Positions 8,031 through 16,543 of a DNA stretch of 44,708 nt are shown piece by piece; within the stretch, counting starts at the first letter, position 1; each line of letters starts with the position of its first letter. This DNA comes from Actinomycetes bacterium (GTDB lineage: Bacteria; Actinomycetota; Acidimicrobiia; Acidimicrobiales; Palsa-688), in assembly GCA_021787365.1 (NCBI GenBank), contig JAJYMB010000055.1, positions 1 to 44,708 on the forward strand, given 5' to 3'. Under the pieces are notes generated by a model. That model was not told the origin of the DNA. It worked only from the letters and a program-made list of their open reading frames with translations, and searched no databases. The position numbers and the translations under genes were made by a program.

Positions 8031-11000
8031 CTACTGCGCCGGCTCCGCCACCGCAGCGGTCCGCCGGACGATGAAGTACTTCGCCTGGGGGTGGTGGCAA
8101 ATGATGGCCGCAGTGGTCTGCTCCGGGTGGAACTGCCACGAGGTCCCCTCCGAGCACTCGACCCCGATGCGCTCGGCACCGAGCAACCAGGCAGCACGGG
8201 CGTTGTCCTCGAGGTCGGGGCAAGCGGGGTAGCCCCAGGAATAGCGCCCACCACGGTACTGCTGGCGGAAAAGACCGGTGAGAGAAGGGCCGTCTTCGCC
8301 GGCGAAGCCCCATTCCTCTCGGACGCGCCGGTGCCAGTACTCGGCCAACGCCTCCGTCATTTCCACCGAAAGGCCGTGGAGGTGCAAGTAGTCGTGGTAG
8401 CGGTCGGAGCGGAACAGCTGGCTGGCTCTTTCCGAAGCGGCCGGCCCCATGGTCACCACGTGGAAAGCGACGTAATCAACCTCTCCCGAGGAGACGGGAC
8501 GGAAGAAGTCGGCTATGCAGAGCCAGGGGTCGGCTGCCTGCCGGGGAAATGTAAAGCGCGTCAGCTCTTTGGACTGGCTTTCGTCTTCCCAGATGACGAG
8601 GTCGTCGCCGTCTGCGTTGGTGGCGAAATAGCCGTAGGCGACGGCCGGGCGCAGGACGTCGGCTTCCCGGGCGGCGGCAAGCTGCTCGCGCAGCACCGCC
8701 CGCACCCGGGCTTTGAACTGGGCGTCGTCCTCACTTTCCTCGGGCCGGTAGCCCCACTGGTTGCGGAACAGCGACGTCTCGTTCAGGTACTTGGCGACTT
8801 CGTCAAGCGCCAGCCCCCTTTCCACCCTTGAGCCGAGGAAGGGTGGCCGGAAGACAGGGTTGTCGGCGGCGACCGAAGGAGCGCGTGCGGGTCGCCCGCC
8901 TTCACCCGAAAGGGCGGCTGCCGGCCGGCGCCGGGGCGGCACGCCAGCCCGGCCCCCGGGCGCCCGCCCGAAGTCCGGGTCGTCTTCGCCGGCGAGGTTG
9001 AGCTCGACCAGCCTGTCCATCGTCCGCAGGCCCTCGAAGGCGTCCTTGCCGTAAAACAGGCGTCCCTTGTACTCCGAGCGAAGATCCCGCTCGACGTAGG
9101 TCCGCGTGAGGGCGGCGCCCCCGAGCAGGACCGGGTAGCGGGAGAGGCCGCGGTCGTTTAGCTCGAGGAGGTTGTCGCGCATTATGAGGGTCGACTTCAC
9201 GAGCAGGCCCGACATGCCTATGGCGTCCGCGCCGACCTCCTCTGCTTTTTTCACCATGTCCGATATGGGGACTTTGGTGCCGAGGTTGTGCACCTCGTAG
9301 CCGTTGTTGGTGAGGATTATGTCGACCAGGTTCTTGCCTATGTCGTGGACGTCGCCCTTCACCGTCGCGAGCACGACCCTTCCCTTGGAACGCCCGCCGG
9401 CGCGGGGCATGTGCGGCTCCAGGTAGGCGACGGCAGCCTTCATGACTTCGGCGGACTGCAAGACGAAAGGCAATTGCATCTGGCCCGAGCCGAAGAGGTC
9501 CCCCACGGTCTTCATCCCGTCCATGAGCGGCCCGTTCACGATGTCGAGCGCCGGCGTACCAGAAGCGAGCGCCTCGTCCAGCTCGGCCTCCAAGCCCTCT
9601 CGAGCGCCGTCGACCACCCGCTGGCTGAGCCGCCGCTGCAGTGGCCACGAGCTCCTGTCCTCGCTCACCTGAGCCTGCGCGGAGACCCCTTCGAAGAGCC
9701 GGAGCAGTTCTGCCAGCGGGTCGTAGCCTGGCGAGCGGCGGTCATATATCAAGTCAGTGCAGGCCTTCACCACTTCTGGTGCGAGGCGTGCGAGGGGCAC
9801 GATGCGGGCGGAGTTGACGATGGCGGCGTCGAGGCCTGCCTTTTGGCATTCGTGAAGGAAGACCGAGTTGAGCGCCTGTCGGGCGGCAGGAGAGAGGCCG
9901 AAGCTGACGTTGGAAATCCCGAGCAGGGTGCGCACGCCCGGGAGGTCCGACTTTATGAGCCTCACCCCCTCGATCGTCTCGACGCCGTCGCGGCGGCCTT
10001 CCTCCATCCCGGTCGATACAGGCAGCACGAGCGCGTCGAAGAAGAGGTCTTCGGGGAGCATCCCGTAGCGGCCGACGGCGAGATCGTAGATGGCGCGCGC
10101 CGCCCGGAGCTTCCACTCGGCTGTCCGAGCCTGGCCCTCGGTATCAATGCAGGTGCATACGACGGCCGCTCCGTACTCGCGCGCCAGGCGGAGGAACTTG
10201 TCGAGCCTCGTACCCGGGCCATCCCCCTCCTCCAGGTTGACCGAGTTGATTATGGGCTTGCCGCCCACGCGCTGCAGCCCGCACTCGATTACTGGCGCCT
10301 CGGTCGAGTCGAGCATGAGCGGGAGCGTGGACTGGGTGGCGAACCGGCCCGCCACTTCGGCCATGTCGGCCACGCCGTCGGCGCCGGTGTAGTCGACGCA
10401 CACGTCGATCACATGGCTCCCGGCGCGGACCGCGTCCTTGGCCAAAGAAACGCAGGCGTCCCAGTCCTTGGCCAGCATGGCATCGCGGAACGCCTTCGAG
10501 CCGTTGGCGTTGGTCCGTTCGCCGACGGCGAGCACCGAGGGAACCTGGTCGTAGGCGACATGGCTGTAAAGCGACGCGCAACCGGGCTCGAAGGCGGGCT
10601 CGCGGCGGGCTGGCTCTACCCCGGAAAGGGCCTCCACCACCGCCCGCAGGTGCGCCGGCGTCGTCCCGCAGCACCCCCCGACCACGCTCACCCCGAGCTC
10701 ACGCACAAAACGGGTGTGGTACTCGGCAAGCTGAGCTGGCGTGAGCTCGTAGTGCATCTTGCCCTCTACAACCGAGGGCAGGCCGGCGTTGGGCTGGACC
10801 GATATGGGCACCCGGCAGTGGGCGGACAGGTAGCGCAGGTGCTCGCCCATCTCTTCTGGCCCGGTGGCGCAGTTGAGGCCGATCACGTCGGGGCGGAGCG
10901 CGTCGAGCACGGTGAGAGCGGCGCCGGTCTCGCTTCCCATCAACATGCGGCCGGTGGTCTCGACCGTGACCTGTACCTGGAGCGGGACCTCCCGCCCGAC

Positions 11001-11543
11001 GAGGGCCATCGCCAGCCGGCAGCCGATGACGGCCGCCTTGGCTTGGAGGAGGTCTTGAACGGTCTCGACCAAGAGCAGGTCCACACCACCCTCGAGGAGC
11101 CCGGCGGCCGCCTCCTGGTAACCGTCGCGCATCTCGGTGAAGGTGATCTGGCCGAGCGACACGACTTTGGTCCCGGGGCCGAGCGAACCGGCCACGAAGC
11201 GCCCCCCCGGGTACCCATCGGCCACGTCGCGCGCGATCGCCGCTGCAGCGCGGGCGAGCTCGCGGGCCCGGCTCGCCAGCCCGTACTCGGCCAGCACCCA
11301 GGGCAACGAACCAAAGCTGTCCGTCTCGACAACTTGGCACCCGACGTCGAAAAACGACCGGTGGAGCCCGGCTATTACCTCGGGCCGCGAGACGCACAGC
11401 GCCTCGTTGCAACCCTCGAGCGCCGGCCCACCGAAGTCCTCGGGCCCGAGCGCGAGCTCTTGCAGGTTGGTCCCCGTAGCGCCATCGAAAATGACGAGGC
11501 CGTCGTGGACGGCCTCGACGTAACCGACTGAGCGATGCTTCAC
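8031..11543 (-). CDS. metH: Cobalamin-dependent methionine synthase
   Basis: The 1170-residue protein has all four modules in order. The homocysteine-binding barrel (about 1-305) has zinc ligands C225, C291 and C292 (GLNCATG; GGCCGTTP). The pterin/methyl-THF domain spans about 330-600 (VGERTNANGSKAF, LMLDSTE). The cap and B12-binding domain spans about 630-860, with axial ligand H733 in the DVHDIGKN motif. The reactivation domain spans about 905-1165 (RYSWGYPACPDLED binds AdoMet). It methylates homocysteine to methionine in the cytoplasm. The linker around 860-905 is Pro/Arg/Ala-rich. The GTG start (11543-11541) overlaps the stop of the upstream REC-EAL gene as GTGA, so translation is probably coupled. 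No cobalamin or SAM riboswitch is seen in front of it. Identification is certain; the operon context is unusual. Confidence 0.97.
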   Translation of the reverse strand: MKHRSVGYVEAVHDGLVIFDGATGTNLQELALGPEDFGGPALEGCNEALCVSRPEVIAGLHRSFFDVGCQVVETDSFGSLPWVLAEYGLASRARELARAAAAIARDVADGYPGGRFVAGSLGPGTKVVSLGQITFTEMRDGYQEAAAGLLEGGVDLLLVETVQDLLQAKAAVIGCRLAMALVGREVPLQVQVTVETTGRMLMGSETGAALTVLDALRPDVIGLNCATGPEEMGEHLRYLSAHCRVPISVQPNAGLPSVVEGKMHYELTPAQLAEYHTRFVRELGVSVVGGCCGTTPAHLRAVVEALSGVEPARREPAFEPGCASLYSHVAYDQVPSVLAVGERTNANGSKAFRDAMLAKDWDACVSLAKDAVRAGSHVIDVCVDYTGADGVADMAEVAGRFATQSTLPLMLDSTEAPVIECGLQRVGGKPIINSVNLEEGDGPGTRLDKFLRLAREYGAAVVCTCIDTEGQARTAEWKLRAARAIYDLAVGRYGMLPEDLFFDALVLPVSTGMEEGRRDGVETIEGVRLIKSDLPGVRTLLGISNVSFGLSPAARQALNSVFLHECQKAGLDAAIVNSARIVPLARLAPEVVKACTDLIYDRRSPGYDPLAELLRLFEGVSAQAQVSEDRSSWPLQRRLSQRVVDGAREGLEAELDEALASGTPALDIVNGPLMDGMKTVGDLFGSGQMQLPFVLQSAEVMKAAVAYLEPHMPRAGGRSKGRVVLATVKGDVHDIGKNLVDIILTNNGYEVHNLGTKVPISDMVKKAEEVGADAIGMSGLLVKSTLIMRDNLLELNDRGLSRYPVLLGGAALTRTYVERDLRSEYKGRLFYGKDAFEGLRTMDRLVELNLAGEDDPDFGRAPGGRAGVPPRRRPAAALSGEGGRPARAPSVAADNPVFRPPFLGSRVERGLALDEVAKYLNETSLFRNQWGYRPEESEDDAQFKARVRAVLREQLAAAREADVLRPAVAYGYFATNADGDDLVIWEDESQSKELTRFTFPRQAADPWLCIADFFRPVSSGEVDYVAFHVVTMGPAASERASQLFRSDRYHDYLHLHGLSVEMTEALAEYWHRRVREEWGFAGEDGPSLTGLFRQQYRGGRYSWGYPACPDLEDNARAAWLLGAERIGVECSEGTSWQFHPEQTTAAIICHHPQAKYFIVRRTAAVAEPAQ

Positions 11544-12763
11544 CGTCTCGATGTTACGGCAGCACCACCAGCCCTTTCGTCCGGATATGCGCGGGCGCCC
11601 GAGGGGAGCGCGCCGGGCCGGCCGAGGAGGAACCCCTGCCCGAAGGCGACGCCTAGGTCGAAGAGGAGCTCGAGCTGTGCCTCGCGCTCGATCCCTTCGG
11701 CGATGACCGAGAGCCCGAGGTCGTCAGCGAACTGGCGCATGGCCGCCACGAGCGCGCGCCGGGCTGGGTCGGTGTCGATACGCGCCGTGAGGGCCCGGTC
11801 CAGTTTTACGATCTCGGGCTTCACGTCGACCAACCTCTGCAGACCGGCAAAGCCGCTGCCCATGTCGTCGACGGCGACACGCATACCGCGTGCGTGGACG
11901 AGGTTGACGGCCTGGCGTAGCTGGTCGTAATTGTCGAACTGGTGCTGTTCGGTGATCTCGACAACGACCCGGCCGGCCGGGAGCAAGGCCAGGGCCTCCA
12001 GGAGGGCTGGGCGGTAGAGCAGCCCCGGCGAGGCGTTGACGGCAAGGTAGGTGGCGGGGGAGCGCACCAGCTCCTGGCGGAAGCCAGCGACCGCTTGGCG
12101 GGCGGTGTGCAGTTCGAGCTCGGCCCCGAGCCCGGCGTCGTGGGCCTCGCGGAACAAGTCCTCGGTGCTCTCCCCGGGGTAGTCCGCGAAGCGGGTAAGG
12201 GCCTCGTAGCCTGCGACCTCGCCCGAACGCAGGTCGAAGACGGGCTGGTACACGGGCTTGGACCGGCCGGGCCGGAGCAGCTGGGCGAGCCGTTCGTAGC
12301 GGGCGTTGGCAGCCGTGCTGAAAGCTCTTTCAGCCTGGCCGATGTCGCCGATCTCGGCCACCAGGTGCTCGGCGAGGCCATCGGAGAGGGCGCTCGACCC
12401 GCTCGCGCACCGGCGCAGCGCTTCCAGCAGCTCGTCGGCCGCCGAGCCCTTGAGCAGGTACCCACGCGCCCCGTTGCGGAGCATCTGCACCACCGAGGAG
12501 CGGTCGGCCGCGGCAGAGTACGCGAGGACCCTGGTGCGAGGAGATACCTCGCGTATCCCGAGGGCGGCGGCGAGGCCCCCGCCGCCCGGCATCATCACGT
12601 CGAGGACAGCGATGTCTGGTTGGTAGTGGGCGGCGTTGACGACGGCGGCCCGGGCGTCTCCGACGGCGGCCACGCAGAGGAACTCCGAGGTGTCGGCGAG
12701 CAGCTCGGCGAGCCCCTGACGCGTCGCGTCGGCGTCGTCGGCCACGAGCACGGTTGTGGTCAC
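11540..12763 (-). CDS. Response regulator with EAL c-di-GMP phosphodiesterase output domain
   Basis: The product is 407 residues from GTG 12763, which overlaps the stop of the preceding regulator (GTGA). The receiver domain covers residues 1-120: acidic pair D9/D10, phospho-acceptor D55 in AVLDVMMP, S83, K105 in LLKGSA. A linker is followed by an EAL domain from about 165 to 400 with the signature E187-A-L, VNASP, the EITE Glu, DDMGSG, KLDR, AEGIE and GQGFLLGRP. These are the residues needed for metal binding and catalysis, so an active c-di-GMP hydrolase is likely. It probably receives phosphate from the histidine kinase two genes upstream. Its last codon overlaps the metH start. A longer upstream reading in the same frame merely runs through the neighbouring regulator out of phase and was rejected. 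Confidence 0.92.
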   Translation of the reverse strand: MTTTVLVADDADATRQGLAELLADTSEFLCVAAVGDARAAVVNAAHYQPDIAVLDVMMPGGGGLAAALGIREVSPRTRVLAYSAAADRSSVVQMLRNGARGYLLKGSAADELLEALRRCASGSSALSDGLAEHLVAEIGDIGQAERAFSTAANARYERLAQLLRPGRSKPVYQPVFDLRSGEVAGYEALTRFADYPGESTEDLFREAHDAGLGAELELHTARQAVAGFRQELVRSPATYLAVNASPGLLYRPALLEALALLPAGRVVVEITEQHQFDNYDQLRQAVNLVHARGMRVAVDDMGSGFAGLQRLVDVKPEIVKLDRALTARIDTDPARRALVAAMRQFADDLGLSVIAEGIEREAQLELLFDLGVAFGQGFLLGRPGALPSGARAYPDERAGGAAVTSRR

Positions 12764-13170
12764 GAAAGCCCCGTCCCGCGCCCGCTCGCGGCCCGCCGCT
12801 GCATGGCGACGTTCTCCACGGTAGCGAGCAACTCGACCGCTGGGCAGCCCTTCACCAGGTACGCCGCGACCTTGGCAGCCATAGCCGCCTGCACGATGCT
12901 TTCGTCTGCATAAGCCGAAAGGAGCACCACCCCCACCTCTGGGTGCTCTCGGTGGAGGACCTCGGCCGCTTCGGTCCCGGTCATGCCCTCCATGCGGAAG
13001 TCCATGACGACGACGTCCGGCTGGGAGCAACCCACTAGCTCGATGCCCTCTTCGGCCCCGCTCGCCACCCCGGCCACCTCGTAACCGACATCGGTGAAGA
13101 GCCCCGCCAGCTCTTCTGCCAGGGCGGAGTCGTCGTCCACGACAACGAGACGGGGAGGCGAGGTCGTCAA
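12760..13170 (-). CDS. Single-domain response regulator (receiver only)
   Basis: The product is 136 residues if started at TTG 13170-13168, chosen because TTGA overlaps the kinase stop in the same way the next two junctions do. The receiver fold is complete: acidic pocket D12-D14 (VVVDDD), phospho-acceptor D57 (VVVMDFRMEGMTG), S86 (LLSAYAD) and K107 (YLVKG). There is no output domain; after the receiver only a short basic tail follows. CheY/Spo0F-like stand-alone receivers usually relay phosphate or bind a partner protein. Sitting between a kinase and a REC-EAL protein, it may compete with or feed the second receiver. Confidence 0.85.
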   Translation of the reverse strand: MTTSPPRLVVVDDDSALAEELAGLFTDVGYEVAGVASGAEEGIELVGCSQPDVVVMDFRMEGMTGTEAAEVLHREHPEVGVVLLSAYADESIVQAAMAAKVAAYLVKGCPAVELLATVENVAMQRRAASGRGTGLS

Positions 13171-14798
13171 GGCGCGCCCTCGGAACGGCTGACTGCCGCC
13201 ACCGGCACGGCTGCGAGGCCCCATGGCGTAGCGAGGTCGGTAGTTGCCTCGTCATCTGGGTCATGTCCTGGTCCTGGCCGGGGCTCGGCCCCGAGAAGAG
13301 GCGAGCGCGCTTCGGCTGGCAGCCAGACCCTCACTTCGGTCCCCGCCAGGGGAGCGCTCCTCACCTCGAACTTGCCCGAGGCCAGCTCCACCCTCTCGCG
13401 CATGATGACCAGGCCGAAGTGCCCGGCGTGCAACAGGTCGGGCTGGGAGGCCGGGCGGAAGCCCTTGCCGTCGTCGCGCACGGTGAGCAGTACCCCGGCG
13501 CCGGCGCGCTCGAGCGTCACCAGGACGTGCCCGGCGCGGGCGTGCTTGGCGATGTTGGTGAGCGCCTCCTGCACGACCCGGTAGGCGACGGTCTCGGTGT
13601 TTTGGCTGAGGGGAGGGCGCTCGCCAACATGAAGGCTGGCCCCGACACCCGATGATTCGCCCCAGGCGCTGAGGTGGTCACGGATGGCGGCTTCGAGGCC
13701 GCCCTCGTCGAGAACGGGCGGGCGCAGTTCGCCCATCATCTGGCGGAGGCAGCGGATCTCGTCCCCCACGCCGGCCCGGGCGCGCTTCACCAGTTCCGAG
13801 GCGCCGGCCCCGTCGTCGCGCTGGAGGCGGAGGTAGCAACGGTCGAGCACCAGCCCGAGGGCGGCCAGGCGCTGGATGGGCCCGTCGTGAAGGCTGGCAG
13901 CCACACGGGCGCGCTCGCCCTCGGAGGCGGTGACCGTGCGGTCGAGCAACTGCCGGCGCCGCCATCCCGAGTCAACGAGCCGGCGGTTGACGCTCGAAAG
14001 CGCTGCCGTCCGTTCCCCGACGAGTTCTTCGACACGTTGGGTGTTGGCGTGGGAAAGGGCGTCCACTGCGGAAGCCAACCGCGCCACCTGCCGCGCCCCT
14101 TCGGCGAGCGCGAGCGCCAGGTCCTGGGCTTCGCCCGGGCGCGAGGCGCTCCACGCTTCGAGGTACCTGGCGGCCGTTTCCACCTCTGCGAGCGTGCTGG
14201 AAAGGGGCGGGGCGGCGGCGCCTGGGGAAAAGGCGAGGCCCAACCTGGTCTCGAGGGCTCCTGCCAGCGCCGGCAGGGCACCTCCGGACAGGGCCCTGGC
14301 CGCCCGGACGAGTTGGCTCGACTTCCGTCGCGTCGTGGCGAGCGGGGGCAGGTAGGCGGCCGCCGTGACGAGGGCAGCCAGTGCCCCGAGGGCGAAGACG
14401 GCGAAGACGGCCCAGCGGGCGAACACCCCAGCGCTGGCACCCACGAGGGGGTGCAGCACCGCTTGGAGCCGCTCTACTGCGTGCGCCGCCACGGCGCTGG
14501 TGCCCGAGCCGGCGAACAGGCTGCTGGCTGCGGCCAGGCTGCCCAACCCGAGCGCGCAAGCAAGCACCGAGCCAGCCGCGCCTGCTACTGACCGGGCACC
14601 AGCACGAGCGCTGCCTCTAGGGACGTTGGCCCCGTTCCGGTGCCGAGAACGCCTTCTTGCCTGCCCGGGGACCGCCGTCCCAACTGGGCGAACCTTACTT
14701 GCCGGGGCACCAGGCGCGCCAAGGCCGCCGCCGAGTCTCGCTCGGCGCCGCGCGAAGGCACGCCCTGCCGGCCCCGGGCCTGGCACGCTGGCCGTCAA
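13167..14798 (-). CDS. NarL-type sensor histidine kinase (HisKA_3)
   Basis: The reading is 543 residues from 14798; the first 60-65 are Arg/Ala/Gly/Pro-rich, so the true start may be further in, for example near residue 60. Two membrane helices are visible, about 71-96 and 124-150, enclosing a short outside loop of about 28 residues. A coiled segment (about 200-290) leads to the dimerisation/phospho-acceptor domain with H304 in ARVAASLHDGPIQRL. The HATPase_c domain has the N-box VVQEALTNIAKHA, the G1 box RDDGKGF and the G2-like HFGLVIMRERV. The short sensor loop suggests sensing in or near the membrane or inside the cell. It heads a four-gene overlapping operon ending in metH. Confidence 0.88.
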   Translation of the reverse strand: MTASVPGPGPAGRAFARRRARLGGGLGAPGAPASKVRPVGTAVPGQARRRSRHRNGANVPRGSARAGARSVAGAAGSVLACALGLGSLAAASSLFAGSGTSAVAAHAVERLQAVLHPLVGASAGVFARWAVFAVFALGALAALVTAAAYLPPLATTRRKSSQLVRAARALSGGALPALAGALETRLGLAFSPGAAAPPLSSTLAEVETAARYLEAWSASRPGEAQDLALALAEGARQVARLASAVDALSHANTQRVEELVGERTAALSSVNRRLVDSGWRRRQLLDRTVTASEGERARVAASLHDGPIQRLAALGLVLDRCYLRLQRDDGAGASELVKRARAGVGDEIRCLRQMMGELRPPVLDEGGLEAAIRDHLSAWGESSGVGASLHVGERPPLSQNTETVAYRVVQEALTNIAKHARAGHVLVTLERAGAGVLLTVRDDGKGFRPASQPDLLHAGHFGLVIMRERVELASGKFEVRSAPLAGTEVRVWLPAEARSPLLGAEPRPGPGHDPDDEATTDLATPWGLAAVPVAAVSRSEGAP

Positions 14799-14830
14799 CC
14801 CTGGCCGCTCGGAGTGCTGGAAGTCTGCAT

Positions 14831-14861
14831 GGCCCCGACGAAGGTGTCGGACGCCGGGGCC
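14831..14861 (-). terminator. Possible rho-independent hairpin after greA
   Basis: GGCCCCG (14831-14837) pairs with CGGGGCC (14855-14861) around a 17-nt loop, 17 bp beyond the greA stop. No T-tract follows on the minus strand, so it may only mark the 3' end or separate greA from the kinase operon. Confidence 0.35.
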
Positions 14862-14877
14862 ACAAGGTTTAGCGTTT

Positions 14878-15342
14878 CTAGTCGCCCACCGAGACGATTT
14901 GGACTTCGAGCTTCCCGCTCGGGGCGTCGTAGCTGACGGTATCGCCGGCCCGGCGCCCCATCAGGGCCTGGCCGAGGGGTGACCCGGGAGAGACCACCTG
15001 CGCCCCGGAGTCGCGCTCTTCGATGGACCCGACAAAGTAGCGTTCGACTTCATCGTCACCTGCGTAGCGGAGGTGTACCGTCACGCCGGCGGCGACCTCT
15101 TCGGCGGGGCCGGCCTCTACCACCTCGGCATCTCGCAACATCGCCTCGAGCTGGCGGATACGGGCCTCCATCTTGCCCTGGGCGTCCTTGGCCGCGTGAT
15201 AGTCGCCGTTTTCGGAGAGGTCCCCCAGCGCGCGCGCCGCTTCGATGCTCCGCGCGATCTCCACACGCCCCCGGGTCTTCAGGTCGTCAAGCTCGGCCTG
15301 CAACCGCTCGTAGGTGGGAGGCGACAACTTCGTGGTAGCCAT
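14878..15342 (-). CDS. greA: Transcription elongation factor GreA
   Basis: The product is 154 residues from ATG 15342. The N-terminal coiled-coil (MATTKLSPPTYERLQAELDDLKTRG to about residue 75) carries the DLSENGDYHAAKD motif, whose Asp/Glu tip enters the RNA-polymerase secondary channel and stimulates transcript cleavage. The C-terminal FKBP-like domain includes SPGSPLGQALMGRRAGD and ends KLEVQIVSVGD. Length and layout match bacterial GreA. It is transcribed divergently from the branched-chain operon; only 69 bp separate its ATG from the leader-peptide ATG. Confidence 0.96.
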   Translation of the reverse strand: MATTKLSPPTYERLQAELDDLKTRGRVEIARSIEAARALGDLSENGDYHAAKDAQGKMEARIRQLEAMLRDAEVVEAGPAEEVAAGVTVHLRYAGDDEVERYFVGSIEERDSGAQVVSPGSPLGQALMGRRAGDTVSYDAPSGKLEVQIVSVGD

Positions 15343-15411
15343 ACAGGCAGGGTACCAGCGGTCCAAGCCGTGTTGACTGAGGGGTCGGGCCCTGCAAGAC
15401 TAGGAAGGCCT

Positions 15412-15447
15412 ATGAACTTGGCACTTGGGCTGGTAATTGCGATCTGA
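15412..15447 (+). CDS. Branched-chain leader peptide (attenuator candidate)
   Basis: ATG 15412 opens an 11-codon peptide, MNLALGLVIAI, ending at TGA 15445-15447. It has a good ribosome-binding site (AGGAAGG at 15402-15408). Six of 11 residues are Leu (3), Val (1) or Ile (2), the end products of the operon downstream. Its stop codon opens a strong hairpin (15446-15469), and an intrinsic-terminator-like hairpin follows at 15474-15500, before leuB. This layout is that of ribosome-mediated transcription attenuation as known for ilv/leu operons. A TTGACT box at 15373-15378 could be a -35 element. Expression of the peptide is inference. Confidence 0.65.
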   Translation: MNLALGLVIAI

Positions 15448-15469
15448 CGCGCGCCGTAGCGCGCGCGTC
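15446..15469 (+). promoter_or_regulatory. Leader hairpin 1 upstream of leuB
   Basis: GACGCGCGC (15446-15454) pairs with GCGCGCGTC (15461-15469), a 9-bp stem with a 6-nt loop that begins inside the leader-peptide stop codon. A ribosome finishing or stalling in the leader peptide would cover or melt it, making it a candidate pause or switch hairpin. Confidence 0.5.
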
Positions 15470-15473
15470 CTCC

Positions 15474-15500
15474 CGACCGTCCCCGAGGGGCGGTCGTTTT
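15474..15500 (+). terminator. Attenuator-type intrinsic terminator before leuB
   Basis: CGACCG-T-CCCC (15474-15484) pairs with GGGG-CGGTCG (15487-15496), a GC-rich stem with one bulged T, followed directly by TTTT (15497-15500). It lies between the leader peptide and leuB, so it would stop transcription before the structural genes unless switched. Confidence 0.65.
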
Positions 15501-15526
15501 CATGTACGGGCTTTTCATGTACGGGC
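15497..15526 (+). repeat. Perfect 15-bp tandem duplication
   Basis: TTTTCATGTACGGGC occurs twice back to back (15497-15511 and 15512-15526). It duplicates the T-tract of the terminator hairpin and an ATG, and lies just before the leuB ribosome-binding site (AAGGAGGAAG). Confidence 0.9.
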
Positions 15527-15540
15527 AAGGAGGAAGTGAA

Positions 15541-16536
15541 GTGAGCTACCGGGTGGCGGTGATAGCCGGGGACGGGATCGGCCCCGAGGTCGTCGCCGAG
15601 GCCTTGAAGGTGGCGCGCGCCGCTGGAGCCGCGCTCGAGACGGTCCCCTTCGACCTCGGTGCCAAAAGGTACCTCGCGACGGGCGAGGTCCTGCCCGACC
15701 GGGCCCTCGAGGAGCTCAGGGATTTCGACGCCATCCTGCTCGGCGCCGTCGGTAGTCCCGAGGTGCCCCCGGGCGTACTCGAGCGAGGGCTGCTCCTGCG
15801 ACTGCGCTTCGAGCTCGACTTGTACATCAACCTGAGGCCTTTCCAGGCCCAGGCCAGCGTCGGCGCGGGCATCCCGGTCGACTTTGCCGTGGTCAGGGAG
15901 AACACCGAGGGCACCTACGCGGGCGAGGGCGGTTTCTTGAGGAAAGGGACGGCCGCCGAGGTGGCGACCCAGGGGTCGGTGAACACCCGTTTCGGAGTGG
16001 AGCGTTGCACCCGGTTCGCCTTCGAACTGGCCGAGGCACGCCGGCGCCACCTCACGCTGGTCCACAAGACCAACGTCCTCACCTATTCGGGCGACCTGTG
16101 GCAGAGGACGTTCGCCGAAGTTGGCGCCGAGCACCCCGACGTGGGGACCGCTTACCACCACGTGGACGCCGCTTGCATCTACATGGTGGAGTCCCCCGGG
16201 CGCTACGACGTGGTCGTGACCGACAACCTTTTCGGCGACATCCTGACCGACCTGGCCGGGGCCATCACGGGCGGCATCGGCCGCGCCGCCTCGGCCAACC
16301 TCAACCCGGCGCGGACCGGGCCGTCGCTGTTCGAGCCGGTGCACGGCAGCGCCCCCGACATCGCGGGCACGGGACGAGCCAACCCTTCGGCGGCCATCAC
16401 CTCTGCCGCCATGATGCTCGACTACCTCGGGCTGGCCGACCTGGCTGCCCGCATAACCAAAGCCGTCCAAGACTTCCAGCCTGTCGGCGAAGTCACCACG
16501 AGCCAGTTCGGCGACGCGATAGCAGAAAGGGTGTGA
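15541..16536 (+). CDS. leuB: 3-Isopropylmalate dehydrogenase-family enzyme
   Basis: The product is 331 residues from GTG 15541, chosen for the AGGAGG six to ten bases upstream; an ATG at 15502 in the tandem repeat is in frame but poorly placed. The beta-decarboxylating dehydrogenase fold is clear: GDGIGPEV near the N-terminus, [27 protein letters not shown], the Lys in LVHKTNVL, the VDAACIYMV strand with the Asp, [18 protein letters not shown] with metal-binding Asp residues, and [18 protein letters not shown] for NAD. It oxidises 3-isopropylmalate in leucine synthesis, and in a citramalate pathway the same or a sister enzyme oxidises 3-methylmalate. It is the first structural gene behind the attenuator, 7 bp before ilvE. 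Confidence 0.95.
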   Translation: MSYRVAVIAGDGIGPEVVAEALKVARAAGAALETVPFDLGAKRYLATGEVLPDRALEELRDFDAILLGAVGSPEVPPGVLERGLLLRLRFELDLYINLRPFQAQASVGAGIPVDFAVVRENTEGTYAGEGGFLRKGTAAEVATQGSVNTRFGVERCTRFAFELAEARRRHLTLVHKTNVLTYSGDLWQRTFAEVGAEHPDVGTAYHHVDAACIYMVESPGRYDVVVTDNLFGDILTDLAGAITGGIGRAASANLNPARTGPSLFEPVHGSAPDIAGTGRANPSAAITSAAMMLDYLGLADLAARITKAVQDFQPVGEVTTSQFGDAIAERV

Positions 16537-16543
16537 CGGAGCG

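Noticed and set aside
9288..11531. A 747-codon plus-strand open frame antisense to metH
   Set aside because: It is the high-GC shadow of metH: no family resemblance, composition dominated by His/Arg/Gly/Val, no ribosome-binding site, while metH on the other strand is unambiguous.
11540..11600. Cobalamin or SAM riboswitch before metH
   Set aside because: metH starts inside the stop codon of the upstream gene; no B12-box or SAM-box-like sequence seen.
12764..13264. N-terminal extension of the REC-EAL protein (574 codons in all)
   Set aside because: The extra part is the receiver gene read out of phase and is Arg/Gly-rich; GTG 12763 overlaps the previous stop as at the neighbouring junctions.
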